Positions 42,868 through 53,442 of a stretch of 64,000 nucleotides of DNA are shown in pieces. The DNA is taken from positions 124,001-188,000 of the forward strand of contig NZ_NESJ01000008.1 of the NCBI RefSeq assembly GCF_003063645.1. The letters run 5' to 3'. Under the pieces are notes generated by a model. The model saw only the letters and a list, made by a program, of their open reading frames with translations, was not told the origin of the DNA and searched no databases. How positions within the stretch are numbered: the first letter of the stretch is position 1; the number at the start of each line of letters is the position of its first letter. Made by a program: the position numbers and the translations under genes. The stretch is from Limnohabitans sp. 2KL-51. GTDB taxonomy: Bacteria > Pseudomonadota > Gammaproteobacteria > Burkholderiales > Burkholderiaceae_C.

Positions 42868-43250
42868 GACTTCTTCACACCATGCTGCGCGTGGGCAACC
42901 TCCAGCGCTCGATCGACTTTTATACAAAGGTGCTGGGCATGACGCTCAACCGCACCTCCGAAAACCCCGAGTACAAGTACTCCTTGGCCTTTGTCGGGTA
43001 TGGCAAAAATCCAGACCATGCAGAGATCGAGTTGACCTACAACTGGGGCACCGAGAGTTATGACATCGGCACGGCTTTTGGTCACATTGCCTTGGGTGTG
43101 CCAGACGCCTACGCGGCTTGCGAAAAAATCAAAGCTGCTGGAGGCCAAGTCACGCGTGAAGCAGGCCCCGTCAAAGGCGGCACCACTGTGATCGCGTTTG
43201 TGACCGACCCCGATGGTTACAAGATCGAGCTGATCCAGCGGACGGAATAG
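42864..43250 (+). CDS. gloA: Lactoylglutathione lyase (glyoxalase I)
   Basis: 128 residues, matching the full GloA length. Metal ligands are visible: His5 ([12 protein letters not shown]), Glu56 ([10 protein letters not shown]), His74 (FGHIALGV) and Glu122 (YKIELIQR). It converts the methylglyoxal-glutathione hemithioacetal to S-lactoylglutathione. It is coupled to the upstream thioesterase gene by an ATGA overlap. Confidence 0.95.
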   Translation: MRLLHTMLRVGNLQRSIDFYTKVLGMTLNRTSENPEYKYSLAFVGYGKNPDHAEIELTYNWGTESYDIGTAFGHIALGVPDAYAACEKIKAAGGQVTREAGPVKGGTTVIAFVTDPDGYKIELIQRTE

Positions 43251-43315
43251 GCAAGCGCCAGAGCATTGCGGCCCGGGCCATGGATGGGGTGATGTCTGCA
43301 CACCCCGATGGCGTC

Positions 43316-44299
43316 TTAGTCGATCGCTATTTGTGCGTCACGAATGACCTTGGCCCATTTTTCGGTATCTCGTTGGGTCCAGGCTTGGACTTCTTCGGCT
43401 GAACCTGGCTGCAGCTCTGTGCCCGCAGCTTCTATCTTGGCCACCAAGGCCGGTGTCTTCAAGGCTTTTGTTAAAGCCATGTTGATGCTGTCCGTTACGG
43501 CCTTGGGGGTGTTCAAAGGCGCATACATGGCGTACCAGGTGTTGTAGTCAAAGCCAGGCAAAGTCGTGGCCATGAGTGGCAATGATTTGGTGGCGGCAGA
43601 CCGACTTGGCGAGGTGGCGGCGAGCACTTTGACCAGACCCTTATCGGCCAAGCCTTGCAAGGAAGGCAGACTGCTGAACATGGCGCTGACTTCGCCAGAA
43701 ATCAAATCGTTCACCGCACCTGAGCTGCCTTTGTAGGGCACATGAAGCACGTTGGTTTTAGACAGTAACTTGAACATTTCCATGCCCAAATGGGCGGTGC
43801 CGCCAGTGCCTGCAGAAGCAAAACTCACTTTGCCGGGGTTGGCTTTAGCGAAATCGATGAGCTCTGGAATACTCTTGACCGGCAACTTGGCAGAAACCAC
43901 CAACACGTGCGGGCCGGTCGAGATGGTGGACACAGGTTTGAGCTTGGCCACCAAGTCAGCGCCTCCGCGCTTGCTCAGCATAGGTTGCAACACCATGTTG
44001 CCAAAGGCTGCCAAAAGCAGGGTATGCCCATCCGGTTCAGCGCGCGCCACAACACCCAGTGCGGGCACGCCCATGCCACCCCCTTGATTTTCGACGGTCA
44101 CGCTCTGTTTGAGGTCGGCTGTCAACACCAAGGCCAACTCACGCGCCACCAAGTCTGCAGGACCACCCGCAGCATAAGGAACAATCAATTTGACAGGTTT
44201 ATTCGGCCAAGCACTGGTTTGCGCCTGTACACCCAAGTGAAGGCTGGCGAGCACGCTGAAAGCCAACAAGACCAAGCTGTGCGCGGAAAAATTTAACAT
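43316..44299 (-). CDS. Bug/TctC family tripartite tricarboxylate transporter receptor
   Basis: 327-residue periplasmic binding protein with a signal peptide (residues 1-27, ending GVQAQ). Signature blocks: WPNKPVKLIVPYAAGGPADLVAREL (about 31-55), VENQGGGMGVPALGVVA and VSFASAGTGGTAHLGMEMFK. Such receptors are numerous in Burkholderiales and often lack their own permease, as here, where no tctA or tctB gene is adjacent. Ligand not predictable. Confidence 0.92.
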   Translation of the reverse strand: MLNFSAHSLVLLAFSVLASLHLGVQAQTSAWPNKPVKLIVPYAAGGPADLVARELALVLTADLKQSVTVENQGGGMGVPALGVVARAEPDGHTLLLAAFGNMVLQPMLSKRGGADLVAKLKPVSTISTGPHVLVVSAKLPVKSIPELIDFAKANPGKVSFASAGTGGTAHLGMEMFKLLSKTNVLHVPYKGSSGAVNDLISGEVSAMFSSLPSLQGLADKGLVKVLAATSPSRSAATKSLPLMATTLPGFDYNTWYAMYAPLNTPKAVTDSINMALTKALKTPALVAKIEAAGTELQPGSAEEVQAWTQRDTEKWAKVIRDAQIAID

Positions 44300-44404
44300 T
44301 CAAAATCCCTGAGTTAAGCTGAACCTGATGGACAGCGACCAACAGGCGGTCATCGCGCAAGGTGGCCGTGAGGCCTAGATGTTAGCTTGACTCAGATGGG
44401 GCGG

Positions 44405-45042
44405 TCATCGCACCCATTGGCGTGTGGCACGGGCCAGCGACTCGATGCGCACCCAGTCGCCTTGGACCAGTGCATCGGCAGGCACCAGCCATGAGCCACC
44501 CACGCAGGCCACATTGGGCAGGCTCAAAAACTCCAATGCATTACCCGGTGTAACGCCGCCGGTTGGGCAAAACTTCACATCAAAGAACGGGCCGCTCCAG
44601 GCCTTGAGCATGGCAGGGCCGCCCGCTTGCATGGCAGGGAAGAATTTGAGTTCGGTGTAACCGTCTTCTTGGGCCATCATGATTTCGCTGCCGGTGGCCA
44701 CACCGGGCAGCAATGACAAACCGTGGTCGCGGCAAGCTTGGCCGACTGTCTTGGTGTAGCCGGGGCTTACCGCAAAACGGGCACCGGCTTTGGCGGCTGC
44801 TGCGGCGTCAGCTGGGCTGCGCACCGTGCCGGCACCAACCACGGCGCCCTCCACTTCCTTGGCAATCGCTTCCATGCAGGCCAGGGCCTGCGGGGTGCGC
44901 AAGGTGACTTCGAGCATGCGGATGCCACCGGCCACCAGCGCACGCGCCATGGGCACCGCATGCGCCACATCGTGCAACACGATCACTGGGATCACCGGGG
45001 CGTCTTGCATCACTTGGAGGGCGGTCAGTTTTCCACTCAGAT

Positions 45043-45052
<10 letters not shown>
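44405..45052 (-). CDS. eda: KDPG aldolase (2-keto-4-hydroxyglutarate aldolase type)
   Basis: 215-residue class I aldolase: [14 protein letters not shown] holds the catalytic Glu (about 48) and [14 protein letters not shown] the Schiff-base Lys (about 136). It cleaves KDPG to pyruvate and glyceraldehyde 3-phosphate, the last Entner-Doudoroff step. Its start overlaps the end of edd by 10 bases. It differs from the DgoA-type aldolase at 17353 (IEVPLNSP motif). Confidence 0.95.
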
Positions 45053-46908
<1,856 letters not shown>

Positions 46909-46930
46909 GTTTTGACGCCGGATGAGGCGT

Positions 46931-46945
46931 AGTAACTAAATTACA
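46931..46945. promoter_or_regulatory. Candidate HexR operator
   Basis: AGTAACTAAATTACA matches the known HexR box TGTAATTAAATTACA at 13 of 15 positions and lies 22 bases before edd. HexR normally represses Entner-Doudoroff genes and is released by KDPG. No hexR gene is in the window. Confidence 0.55.
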
Positions 46946-47032
46946 TGACCGATGGTAACCGCGTTCCCCTGCTTTAGCGCGTTTGGCAAGTTACGGACAG
47001 GGTACAACTTACTGAAGACAGCTGAGCGCCGT

Positions 47033-47058
47033 AAAAAAACCCGCTAAGGCGGGTTTTT
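47033..47058 (-). terminator. Intrinsic terminator
   Basis: CCCGC, a TAAG loop and GCGGG flanked by A and T runs. Read on the minus strand the stem is followed by seven T residues, so it ends the small Ala-rich protein gene at 47076 just before the edd promoter region. Confidence 0.85.
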
Positions 47059-47075
47059 GGCAGGCCCGTGACGCG

Positions 47076-47318
47076 TTACTTGGCAGCGGATGCGTTCGCG
47101 GCGGCGGGCGCTGCAGAGGCTTCCGCTGCGGGCGCTGATGCGTCTGCTGCTGGCGCAGAAGCTTCGGCTACTGGCGCTGATACTGCCGCTGGCACTGCCG
47201 GTGTTGTTTTTTTGCTTTTGGCAATGCCAAAGCCGACTGCCAGGCCCACGGCCAGCAAGACTGCTGCGGCAACAACGGCCAAAGCCACGGGTTGGTTGTC
47301 ATCTTCTTGGGTCGACAT
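47076..47318 (-). CDS. Small membrane-anchored Ala/Pro-rich protein
   Basis: 80 residues: a short polar start (MSTQEDDNQP), one hydrophobic segment (about 11-33, VALAVVAAAVLLAVGLAVGF), a basic stop (KSKK), then a low-complexity tail made of repeated PAAxASA units. It would be anchored in the inner membrane. The composition is like many poorly conserved proteobacterial proteins, and no function can be inferred. Confidence 0.6.
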   Translation of the reverse strand: MSTQEDDNQPVALAVVAAAVLLAVGLAVGFGIAKSKKTTPAVPAAVSAPVAEASAPAADASAPAAEASAAPAAANASAAK

Positions 47319-47369
47319 GGGTTTTTTCTCCGAAAATAATAGGAATATTGTAATAGGGCCTCGTTGCAC

Positions 47370-47984
47370 ATGACCGACATCCAAGCCGTCACAGCCCAAG
47401 CGCCAGCCGCTGACAGTAGCCCCACGCACTTCAAGGGCGATTTGCTCGACCACTTCAGGGCGCAAACCGCTGGCCAAGATTTGTGGGTGTTTGGCTACGC
47501 CTCTCTTTTGTGGCGCCCCGAGTTCGAAGCGCAGGAGCAGCACCTCTCACGCGTTTGGGGGTGGCACCGCGCCCTGAAAATGTGGAGCCGTCTGAACCGG
47601 GGCAGCCCCGAGTGCCCAGGTTTGGTGTTTGCCTTGTTGCCCGGCGGCAGTTGCCAAGGCGTGGCTTACCGAGTGGCCCGAGACCAGGCCGACGCGGTAT
47701 TGGTGCGGTTGTGGGAGCGGGAAATGCCCATGGATATTTACACCCCCAGCTGGCTGCCCTGCGCCACCCCACAAGGCACGGTACGGGCCTTGGCCTTCAC
47801 ATTGCCCCGCAGCAGCCCCAGCTACACCGGGCACTTATCAGCCGAGAGCTATCGGCAAATTTTTCAGCAAGCTTGCGGCCGCTTTGGCACCACGTTTGAC
47901 TATGCCTTGCAGACCTACCGCAGCCTGCAAGCCCACGGCATCGAAGACCGGGCCTTGGCCGCTTTGCTGCGCCACGCCGACTGA
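47370..47984 (+). CDS. Gamma-glutamylcyclotransferase (ChaC-like)
   Basis: 204-residue protein with the ChaC start DLWVFGYASLLWRPEFEAQEQ, PGLVFALLPGGSCQGVAYRV and LWEREMPMDIYTPSWLPC, the last containing the acidic residue region of the active site. Family members release 5-oxoproline from glutathione. The ATG at 47370 is preferred to the TTG at 47364. Divergent from the small membrane protein gene. Confidence 0.9.
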   Translation: MTDIQAVTAQAPAADSSPTHFKGDLLDHFRAQTAGQDLWVFGYASLLWRPEFEAQEQHLSRVWGWHRALKMWSRLNRGSPECPGLVFALLPGGSCQGVAYRVARDQADAVLVRLWEREMPMDIYTPSWLPCATPQGTVRALAFTLPRSSPSYTGHLSAESYRQIFQQACGRFGTTFDYALQTYRSLQAHGIEDRALAALLRHAD

Positions 47985-48113
47985 GCGTTGAGCGTGGTGC
48001 GTGGTGCGGATGATCCACCCGTGCCAGTCAGGGCCAACGGCATCCATTAAGCTCAAAACACCCCTATTGCGCTGGCTCAAAGCCTCAAAAGGCCATCTCC
48101 ATATACTTGCACC

Positions 48114-48746
48114 ATGAACATCGCCGACCTGCGCAAGAGCTACGAAAAAGCAGAGCTCAACGAAAACGCCTCCCACGCCGACCCCTTGAAGCAATTTGAG
48201 CAATGGCTGCAAGAGGCCATCACCTCCGAAGTGCCCGAACCCAACGCCATGACGCTGGCCACCGTGGCCAGCAACCTGCGCCCCAGTACGCGGGTGGTGC
48301 TGATCAAAGGCTGTGATGCGCGCGGCATCGTCTGGTACACCAATTACGACAGCCAAAAAGGCCAAGAGCTTGCGGGTAATCCCTTTGCAGCGCTGCAGTT
48401 CCACTGGGTTGAGCTTGAACGCGTGGTGCGCATCGAAGGCCGGGTCGAAAAGGTCAGCGACGAAGAAAGCGACGCTTATTTCCACAGCCGACCACTCGAT
48501 TCACGCATTGGCGCATGGGCTTCACCACAAAGCCAGGTTATCGACGGGCGCACCGTGCTGGTGACCAACGCTGCCAAATACGCAGCGCAATTCATGCTGC
48601 AGCCGCCCCGCCCACCCCACTGGGGTGGCTACCGGTTGGTGCCTGACCAATGGCAGTTTTGGCAAGGCCGAAAAAGCCGTTTGCATGACCGCTTGCGTTA
48701 CACACCCGCAGGCGATCAGTGGCTACGCGAGCGACTGGCCCCCTGA
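48114..48746 (+). CDS. pdxH: Pyridoxine/pyridoxamine 5'-phosphate oxidase
   Basis: 210-residue flavin enzyme with the PdxH blocks [67 protein letters not shown] and the C-terminal [15 protein letters not shown]. It makes pyridoxal phosphate, which the PLP enzyme at 13990 would use. TATACT close before the start could be a -10 box. Confidence 0.96.
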   Translation: MNIADLRKSYEKAELNENASHADPLKQFEQWLQEAITSEVPEPNAMTLATVASNLRPSTRVVLIKGCDARGIVWYTNYDSQKGQELAGNPFAALQFHWVELERVVRIEGRVEKVSDEESDAYFHSRPLDSRIGAWASPQSQVIDGRTVLVTNAAKYAAQFMLQPPRPPHWGGYRLVPDQWQFWQGRKSRLHDRLRYTPAGDQWLRERLAP

Positions 48747-48801
48747 AGCGCTTACGACGAACAAGCACCACACGGCACTGCGCCTGGCTGTCCTGGTGAG
48801 A

Positions 48802-49758
48802 TTAGGCTGGTAACAAGGTCAGCAAGGCCATGGCAAGAGAGATGCCCAACAGGGCCATCAGCGTGGAGATGGCCACGGCAGCAGTGACAGTGTCTTCTGC
48901 CTTGTGGTAACGCTGCGAGAACAAAAACACGTTGGCTCCAATGGGCAAAGCGGCGACCACCACCATCACCGACAAGGCCAGCCCGCGCATGCCCAAAGCC
49001 CAACCCACAGCCAGCATGAGAGCGGGGTGCAAAACGGTCTTGACCAAAGACAACCGCACAACTGCTGAGAGGTTTTTGCCCACGGGGGTTTGCGACAGTG
49101 TGATGCCCACCAGCACCAGTGCGATAGGGCCAAAGGCGCTGCCCAACAATTGCAAAGGTTTGTCAATGACCGGGTGCAAGCCCCAGCCGGTTTGCGCATA
49201 CAGCAGGCCCACGATGATGGGCAACGGCACAGGGTGCAACACCGCGCTGCGGATGGCCTGGCCCACAGTGCGCCACAGTTGCCCTTTTTGGCCAGAAGCA
49301 GCGGCTTGCTCGCTGGCCATTTGCAACTCCAACACCACAGTGGCCATGGTCAGCAGCAACAGCGCATGCAAGGAGATGAGGGTGAACAACAAAACCTGGC
49401 CCGCCTCACCATAGGCCAGGCTTATCAGGGGCACGCCGATCATCAAGGTGTTGCTGAAGATGCCGGCCAACGCCAACACCGAAGCGCGCGAATCGCGACC
49501 ATAGGCGACCAACATGGCAAAAAACAGCACCGCCGCCACCAAAAAGTATTGGAACACCGGGCGCATGTCCAGGCGCTCCAGGTGCACCGAACTCATGGTG
49601 CGAAACAGCAGCGCTGGCGTCAGCACCAGAAACACCAGGTTGGACAAATCGCGCACCGACTCGGGCCGCATGAGCTTGGCCTTGCCCGCGACAGAGCCCA
49701 TCAAGATGAGCAGCACCACGGGCAAAAGAGAGGACATGACGGGATGATCAAGGTTCAT
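48802..49758 (-). CDS. AEC family transporter (auxin efflux carrier-like)
   Basis: 318-residue membrane protein with about ten hydrophobic segments, starting SSLLPVVLLILMGSVAGKAKLM, with FSNTLMIGVPLISLAYG near residue 95 and GANVFLFSQRYHKAEDTVTAAVAIST near the C-terminus, all typical of the AEC family. Such carriers move malonate, malate or other organic acids. It is convergent with pdxH. Ligand unknown. Confidence 0.88.
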   Translation of the reverse strand: MNLDHPVMSSLLPVVLLILMGSVAGKAKLMRPESVRDLSNLVFLVLTPALLFRTMSSVHLERLDMRPVFQYFLVAAVLFFAMLVAYGRDSRASVLALAGIFSNTLMIGVPLISLAYGEAGQVLLFTLISLHALLLLTMATVVLELQMASEQAAASGQKGQLWRTVGQAIRSAVLHPVPLPIIVGLLYAQTGWGLHPVIDKPLQLLGSAFGPIALVLVGITLSQTPVGKNLSAVVRLSLVKTVLHPALMLAVGWALGMRGLALSVMVVVAALPIGANVFLFSQRYHKAEDTVTAAVAISTLMALLGISLAMALLTLLPA

Positions 49759-49840
49759 CCCTGGATTATCTCGGTAAGCCAGCCCTCTCGAACGGCGGAA
49801 ACCAAGTAGCGCCGCCCCTTAGGCGACGCCACGCAGGCCA

Positions 49841-51895
49841 TCAAAACGTGGCCTGAACCCCCAACTTGAAGCTGCGACCCGGCAAAGGCGACTTGCCAAA
49901 GGCCGTGCTCGTGAGGATGGAACTGGCGCTGTAGGCCAGTTGGTCGGTCAGGTTGTCCAAGCGGGCAAACCAGTTCAGCACCGTGGCGTCTAGCTTTTGG
50001 CGGTAAGACACGCTGGCGTTGACCAGGGTGTACGACCCCGTGGCCACGCTGCCTTCGGGCACGCGCTTTTGCTCGGCATGCCAGTCAGCCCCCAGCTTGG
50101 CACTCCAGGGACCATGGCTATGCACCAGCGTGGCACCCACACGCATGGGCGCAATGCGCGGCAAGGGCTCCCCCGTGCTGCTGTTGGTGGCCCGCACCGT
50201 GTCGGCGCGCCAGTCCAGATCAAGTGTTGAGACTTTTTGCCATAGACGCTGACGACCGTTGACTTCCAGACCCTGGAATTTGGCCCTCACGCCTTGGTAA
50301 AGCTGTAATGGCAAAACACCCTCATCATCAGCTGCTTCAGGTCCGACGGGTTCGCCCTCTTCGCCCCGGTACTCGCCCGTGTTCATCAAGCCAATGTAAT
50401 TGGCAAACTGGCTGGCAAATGCTGTCACGACCATGCGGTTCGGGCCCGACTTCCACGCCAAACCACCATCAAGGCTCTTGGACTTTTCCAAGCCCAAGTC
50501 TTTGTTGCCGATTTCCCATGCATGGGTGGCCAGGTGGGGGCCATTGGCAAACAACTCATAGTCTTTGGGCGCACGCTGCGACAAAGCCGCATTGCTGGTC
50601 AAAGACCAAGTGGGCGACAACTTAAAGACCACCCCAGCGGCCACACTGAAGGGGGTGAATTTTTTGGCACCGATGCCCTCGTCAAAACGGTCCAGCTCGG
50701 GGTTGCCCAAGGATTCGACCCGCACCGACTCCCATCGCGCCCCGGCCGTGACTTGGCCCCAGGCGGTGGGCAACTCTTCGTGCACAAAAAGGGCTTGGCT
50801 GCGTGTGCGGCTGAAGGGCGCAAAGGCTTCGTCACCCACCGCAGAAAAGCGGCTCGATTCGGTCTGCACACCGAGCACGCCTTGCCAACCGGCCAGCGCG
50901 CGATGGCGCGCCTCGATGCGCAGGTCTTGCCCCTTGTTTGAAAAAACGGTTTCAGGCCCGCCGTTGAAAAACTCGGTATGCCGGTAATCGGTGTGGCTCA
51001 GGCGGGCTTTGACGCTGTCAAACCAGCCTGACAGTTGGCGCACTTGCCCCTCCAGCGCGTAGCGGGTGGTCTTCATGCCAATCGTCACTTCGTCTTCGGC
51101 CACGGTGCCGTAATCGCTTTGGTAGGTGTTGACCGATGCGCCCAAATAGCCGTGGTCCCAGAAGGTGCTGGCCCCGAAAGCGCCACCCCGGGCGGTGCTG
51201 GCGGAGTTGCAAATGCGCCGGGCGTTGGCAGGCGAGCCGGGTTGGGTGCAATCAAGCGACACTGGCACCCGCACATCGCCTGTGCGGCGGTCAAAACCAT
51301 CCAGGTGCAGGGCATAACGTTCGTTACCCGCCTCTATCAATCCGGCCACACTGCGCTCGTCATTGCCTGTGCCCGCTTGCAGCTGGGCCTTGCCCATCAC
51401 GCCCGAGATCGGTGCGCGCGGGATGCGGTTGTCGATCACGTTGACCACGCCGCCCACGGCGCTGCCGCCATAGAGCAAGGCGGCTGGACCGCGCAAGACC
51501 TCGATGCGGTCGGTGGACAGCACGTCCAAAGGCACCGCATGGTCATAACTGAGCGCAGAGGCGTCCAGGCTGGAGGCGCTGTTGTTCAGCACCCGGATGC
51601 GGTCGCCATCAAGCCCGCGAATGACGGGGCGGCTGGCGTTGGGACCAAAGTAGGTGCTGGACACGCCTGGCAAGCCGTTCAGGGTCTCGCCCAAAGTGCT
51701 TTGCCCGCGTTCGAGCAGGTCGGCGCGGCCCATGGTGCTGACCGGCACGGTGGTGCTGTCGCGCCCCATGGGGTTGCCGGTGATGACAATTTCGCTGGGC
51801 ACGCCCGGTGCGGCGTTTTGCGCCCAGGCATTTGAAAAAGACAAAGTGGCCAAGCAGGCATAAGCCAAGGCCGAAAGCTGAAAAGAATGTGTCAT
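49841..51895 (-). CDS. TonB-dependent outer-membrane receptor (ZnuD-like)
   Basis: 684-residue receptor: signal peptide 1-25 (ending NAWAQ), TonB-box/plug region with EIVITGNPMGRDST, GLPGVSSTYFGPNASRPVIRGLDGDRIRVL and DRIEVLRGPAALLYGGSAVGGVVNV, then a 22-strand type barrel ending in F. The DASALSYDHAVPLDVLSTDRIE segment is like zinc receptor ZnuD. The two small His/Cys-rich exported proteins encoded upstream also point to metal uptake. The metal is inferred, not proven. Confidence 0.88.
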   Translation of the reverse strand: MTHSFQLSALAYACLATLSFSNAWAQNAAPGVPSEIVITGNPMGRDSTTVPVSTMGRADLLERGQSTLGETLNGLPGVSSTYFGPNASRPVIRGLDGDRIRVLNNSASSLDASALSYDHAVPLDVLSTDRIEVLRGPAALLYGGSAVGGVVNVIDNRIPRAPISGVMGKAQLQAGTGNDERSVAGLIEAGNERYALHLDGFDRRTGDVRVPVSLDCTQPGSPANARRICNSASTARGGAFGASTFWDHGYLGASVNTYQSDYGTVAEDEVTIGMKTTRYALEGQVRQLSGWFDSVKARLSHTDYRHTEFFNGGPETVFSNKGQDLRIEARHRALAGWQGVLGVQTESSRFSAVGDEAFAPFSRTRSQALFVHEELPTAWGQVTAGARWESVRVESLGNPELDRFDEGIGAKKFTPFSVAAGVVFKLSPTWSLTSNAALSQRAPKDYELFANGPHLATHAWEIGNKDLGLEKSKSLDGGLAWKSGPNRMVVTAFASQFANYIGLMNTGEYRGEEGEPVGPEAADDEGVLPLQLYQGVRAKFQGLEVNGRQRLWQKVSTLDLDWRADTVRATNSSTGEPLPRIAPMRVGATLVHSHGPWSAKLGADWHAEQKRVPEGSVATGSYTLVNASVSYRQKLDATVLNWFARLDNLTDQLAYSASSILTSTAFGKSPLPGRSFKLGVQATF

Positions 51896-51973
51896 AACGG
51901 TGTGATTTGAAAAACAGGAACAGGCAAGCGCCTTCCGCCACAGACGGAAAGCCAGCCAGACAGGATCAGGGAT

Positions 51974-52390
51974 TCAAATCAACACAGGCGGCGCACGGGC
52001 TTGCGCCGAGGACCAGAGGTCTTGGTCCGGAGAAAAAGCCACCCGAAAAATGGGGGGCACCATGGCCACCCTCGGGGCCAGGCCGGGTGAGCACGTTGCA
52101 CTCAGCCTTTCGGCTTGGGACAGGTGATCCAGCACACGGCACAGATCGGCGTCGACCTCATGACCCAGGGCGTCTGAATGCCCTTCGTGCCGATGTTCAT
52201 CGTGCGCAGGCCCCGCATGTGCCTCGTCCAGCCCATCCGGGGCCGATATCGCCTGCAAAGTCCCGTGGTCACGGCCATGCTCAATGCCGTGCCCAATGTT
52301 GTGCAGATGCCCCCAAAGCGGGGCCCACAGCAAGGCCGCCACCAGCAAGGTGTGCAGCCAAACAGGCAGGCGTGAACGCGAAAAACTCAT
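51974..52390 (-). CDS. His-rich exported small protein
   Basis: 138 residues with a hydrophobic leader (about 9-27, VWLHTLLVAALLWAPLW) followed by a His-rich stretch (HLHNIGHGIEHGRDHG, then HDEHRHEGHSDALGHE) with two Cys later. This looks like a periplasmic metal-binding or metal-handling protein of the DUF2946 type. It lies between a second small exported protein and the TonB receptor, all on the minus strand, so the three may form a metal-uptake operon. Confidence 0.7.
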   Translation of the reverse strand: MSFSRSRLPVWLHTLLVAALLWAPLWGHLHNIGHGIEHGRDHGTLQAISAPDGLDEAHAGPAHDEHRHEGHSDALGHEVDADLCRVLDHLSQAERLSATCSPGLAPRVAMVPPIFRVAFSPDQDLWSSAQARAPPVLI

Positions 52391-52415
52391 GACAACTCAG
52401 GTGGACAGCGGCGCA

Positions 52416-52655
52416 TCAATGCGCGTGCTTCATGCCGCAGTATTTGCCCAGCGCCAAGCCCTTGCAGGCGGTTTGCAGCTCTTTGTTGCATTGGGCCGGT
52501 TTTTTGCCGGACTCCAGGCATTTGGCCGCCGCCTCGTGGGCCTCGGCCATGGCGCGGTGTCGGGCAATGTCTTCCTGGACTTCTTTGGTGCTGTGTTGTG
52601 CCAAGACCCCCCAAGACAAGCTCATGGCGGCAAGAAAAAAGGCAATTTTGTTCAT
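52416..52655 (-). CDS. Small exported Cys/His protein
   Basis: 79 residues: signal peptide 1-19 (MNKIAFFLAAMSLSWGVLA), then a helical segment rich in His, Glu and Ala (EDIARHRAMAEAHEAAAKC), four Cys in all, and a CGMKHAH end. Probably periplasmic with disulfides or metal binding. Family not recognised; it is the first gene of the putative metal operon. Confidence 0.65.
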   Translation of the reverse strand: MNKIAFFLAAMSLSWGVLAQHSTKEVQEDIARHRAMAEAHEAAAKCLESGKKPAQCNKELQTACKGLALGKYCGMKHAH

Positions 52656-52731
52656 GGGTTTTCTTCGGGTAATTGGCTTTGTGGTGACAAGCTTTCAATC
52701 GGACATCGGCCGATACCGGCTGCCAATATTG

Positions 52732-53265
52732 TCACTCACGCACCAGACGCGCAAACGTCTTTTTGAATTTACTCACCTTGGGCGCGGCCACGGCCATGCA
52801 GTAGCCCTGGTAGGGGTTGCGCTCAAAGAAGTCTTGGTGGTAGTCCTCGGCCGCGCTGTAGTTGGCCAGGGCCAGCACCTCGGTCACGATGGGCTGAACA
52901 AAAGCGCGGGCAGCCGTCAATTCGGCGATCATCGCCCGCGCCTCTTCGGCCTGCTCGGGTGTGGTGAAGTAAATGCCGCTGCGGTATTGCGTGCCCGTGT
53001 CGTTGCCCTGGCGGTTCAACGTGGTCGGGTCGTGGATGACAAAGAGGATTTCCAGCAGCTCGCGGGTGCTGACTTGCTCGGGGTCGTATTCGAGTTTGAC
53101 CACTTCGTTGTGGCCTGTGCGGCCGGTGCAGACTTCGTCGTAAGTTGGGGCCATGGTCTGGCCGTTGCAATAACCCGACTCCACGTCGGTCACACCGCGC
53201 ACCTTGACGTACACCGCCTCGGTGCACCAAAAACAGCCGCCGCCTAAGGTCAGGGTTTGGGTCAT
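52732..53265 (-). CDS. msrA: Peptide methionine sulfoxide reductase MsrA
   Basis: 177 residues with the GGGCFWC catalytic motif at 8-14, GYCNGQTMAPTYDEVCTGRTGHNEVVKLEYDP and the C-terminal AEDYHQDFFERNP. It reduces methionine-S-sulfoxide. The ATG at 53265 has GAAGGAACC upstream; the frame is open further back but without family similarity. Confidence 0.95.
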   Translation of the reverse strand: MTQTLTLGGGCFWCTEAVYVKVRGVTDVESGYCNGQTMAPTYDEVCTGRTGHNEVVKLEYDPEQVSTRELLEILFVIHDPTTLNRQGNDTGTQYRSGIYFTTPEQAEEARAMIAELTAARAFVQPIVTEVLALANYSAAEDYHQDFFERNPYQGYCMAVAAPKVSKFKKTFARLVRE

Positions 53266-53371
53266 GTGGGTTCCTTCAAAATCAGACGAGGGAGGGGAAA
53301 AGCCAAGCCGTGAACACAATGGCCCACGAAGCAACTGACCGGCAAAGCCATGAAGGCAGCGCAAAAGGCTC

Positions 53372-53395
53372 ATCGCCCACGGGGTGGGCTCCTAC
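53372..53395 (-). repeat. REP-like element
   Basis: Read on the minus strand GTAGGAGCCCACCCC then GTGGGCGAT, the same unit as the pair near 5814-5908 and the copy at 17287. It lies in the gap between the LysR gene and msrA, both on the minus strand. Confidence 0.75.
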
Positions 53396-53442
53396 AAAAA
53401 TCGATGCCCCGCCCTGAGGCGATGACATCGAATACCCAAGGA

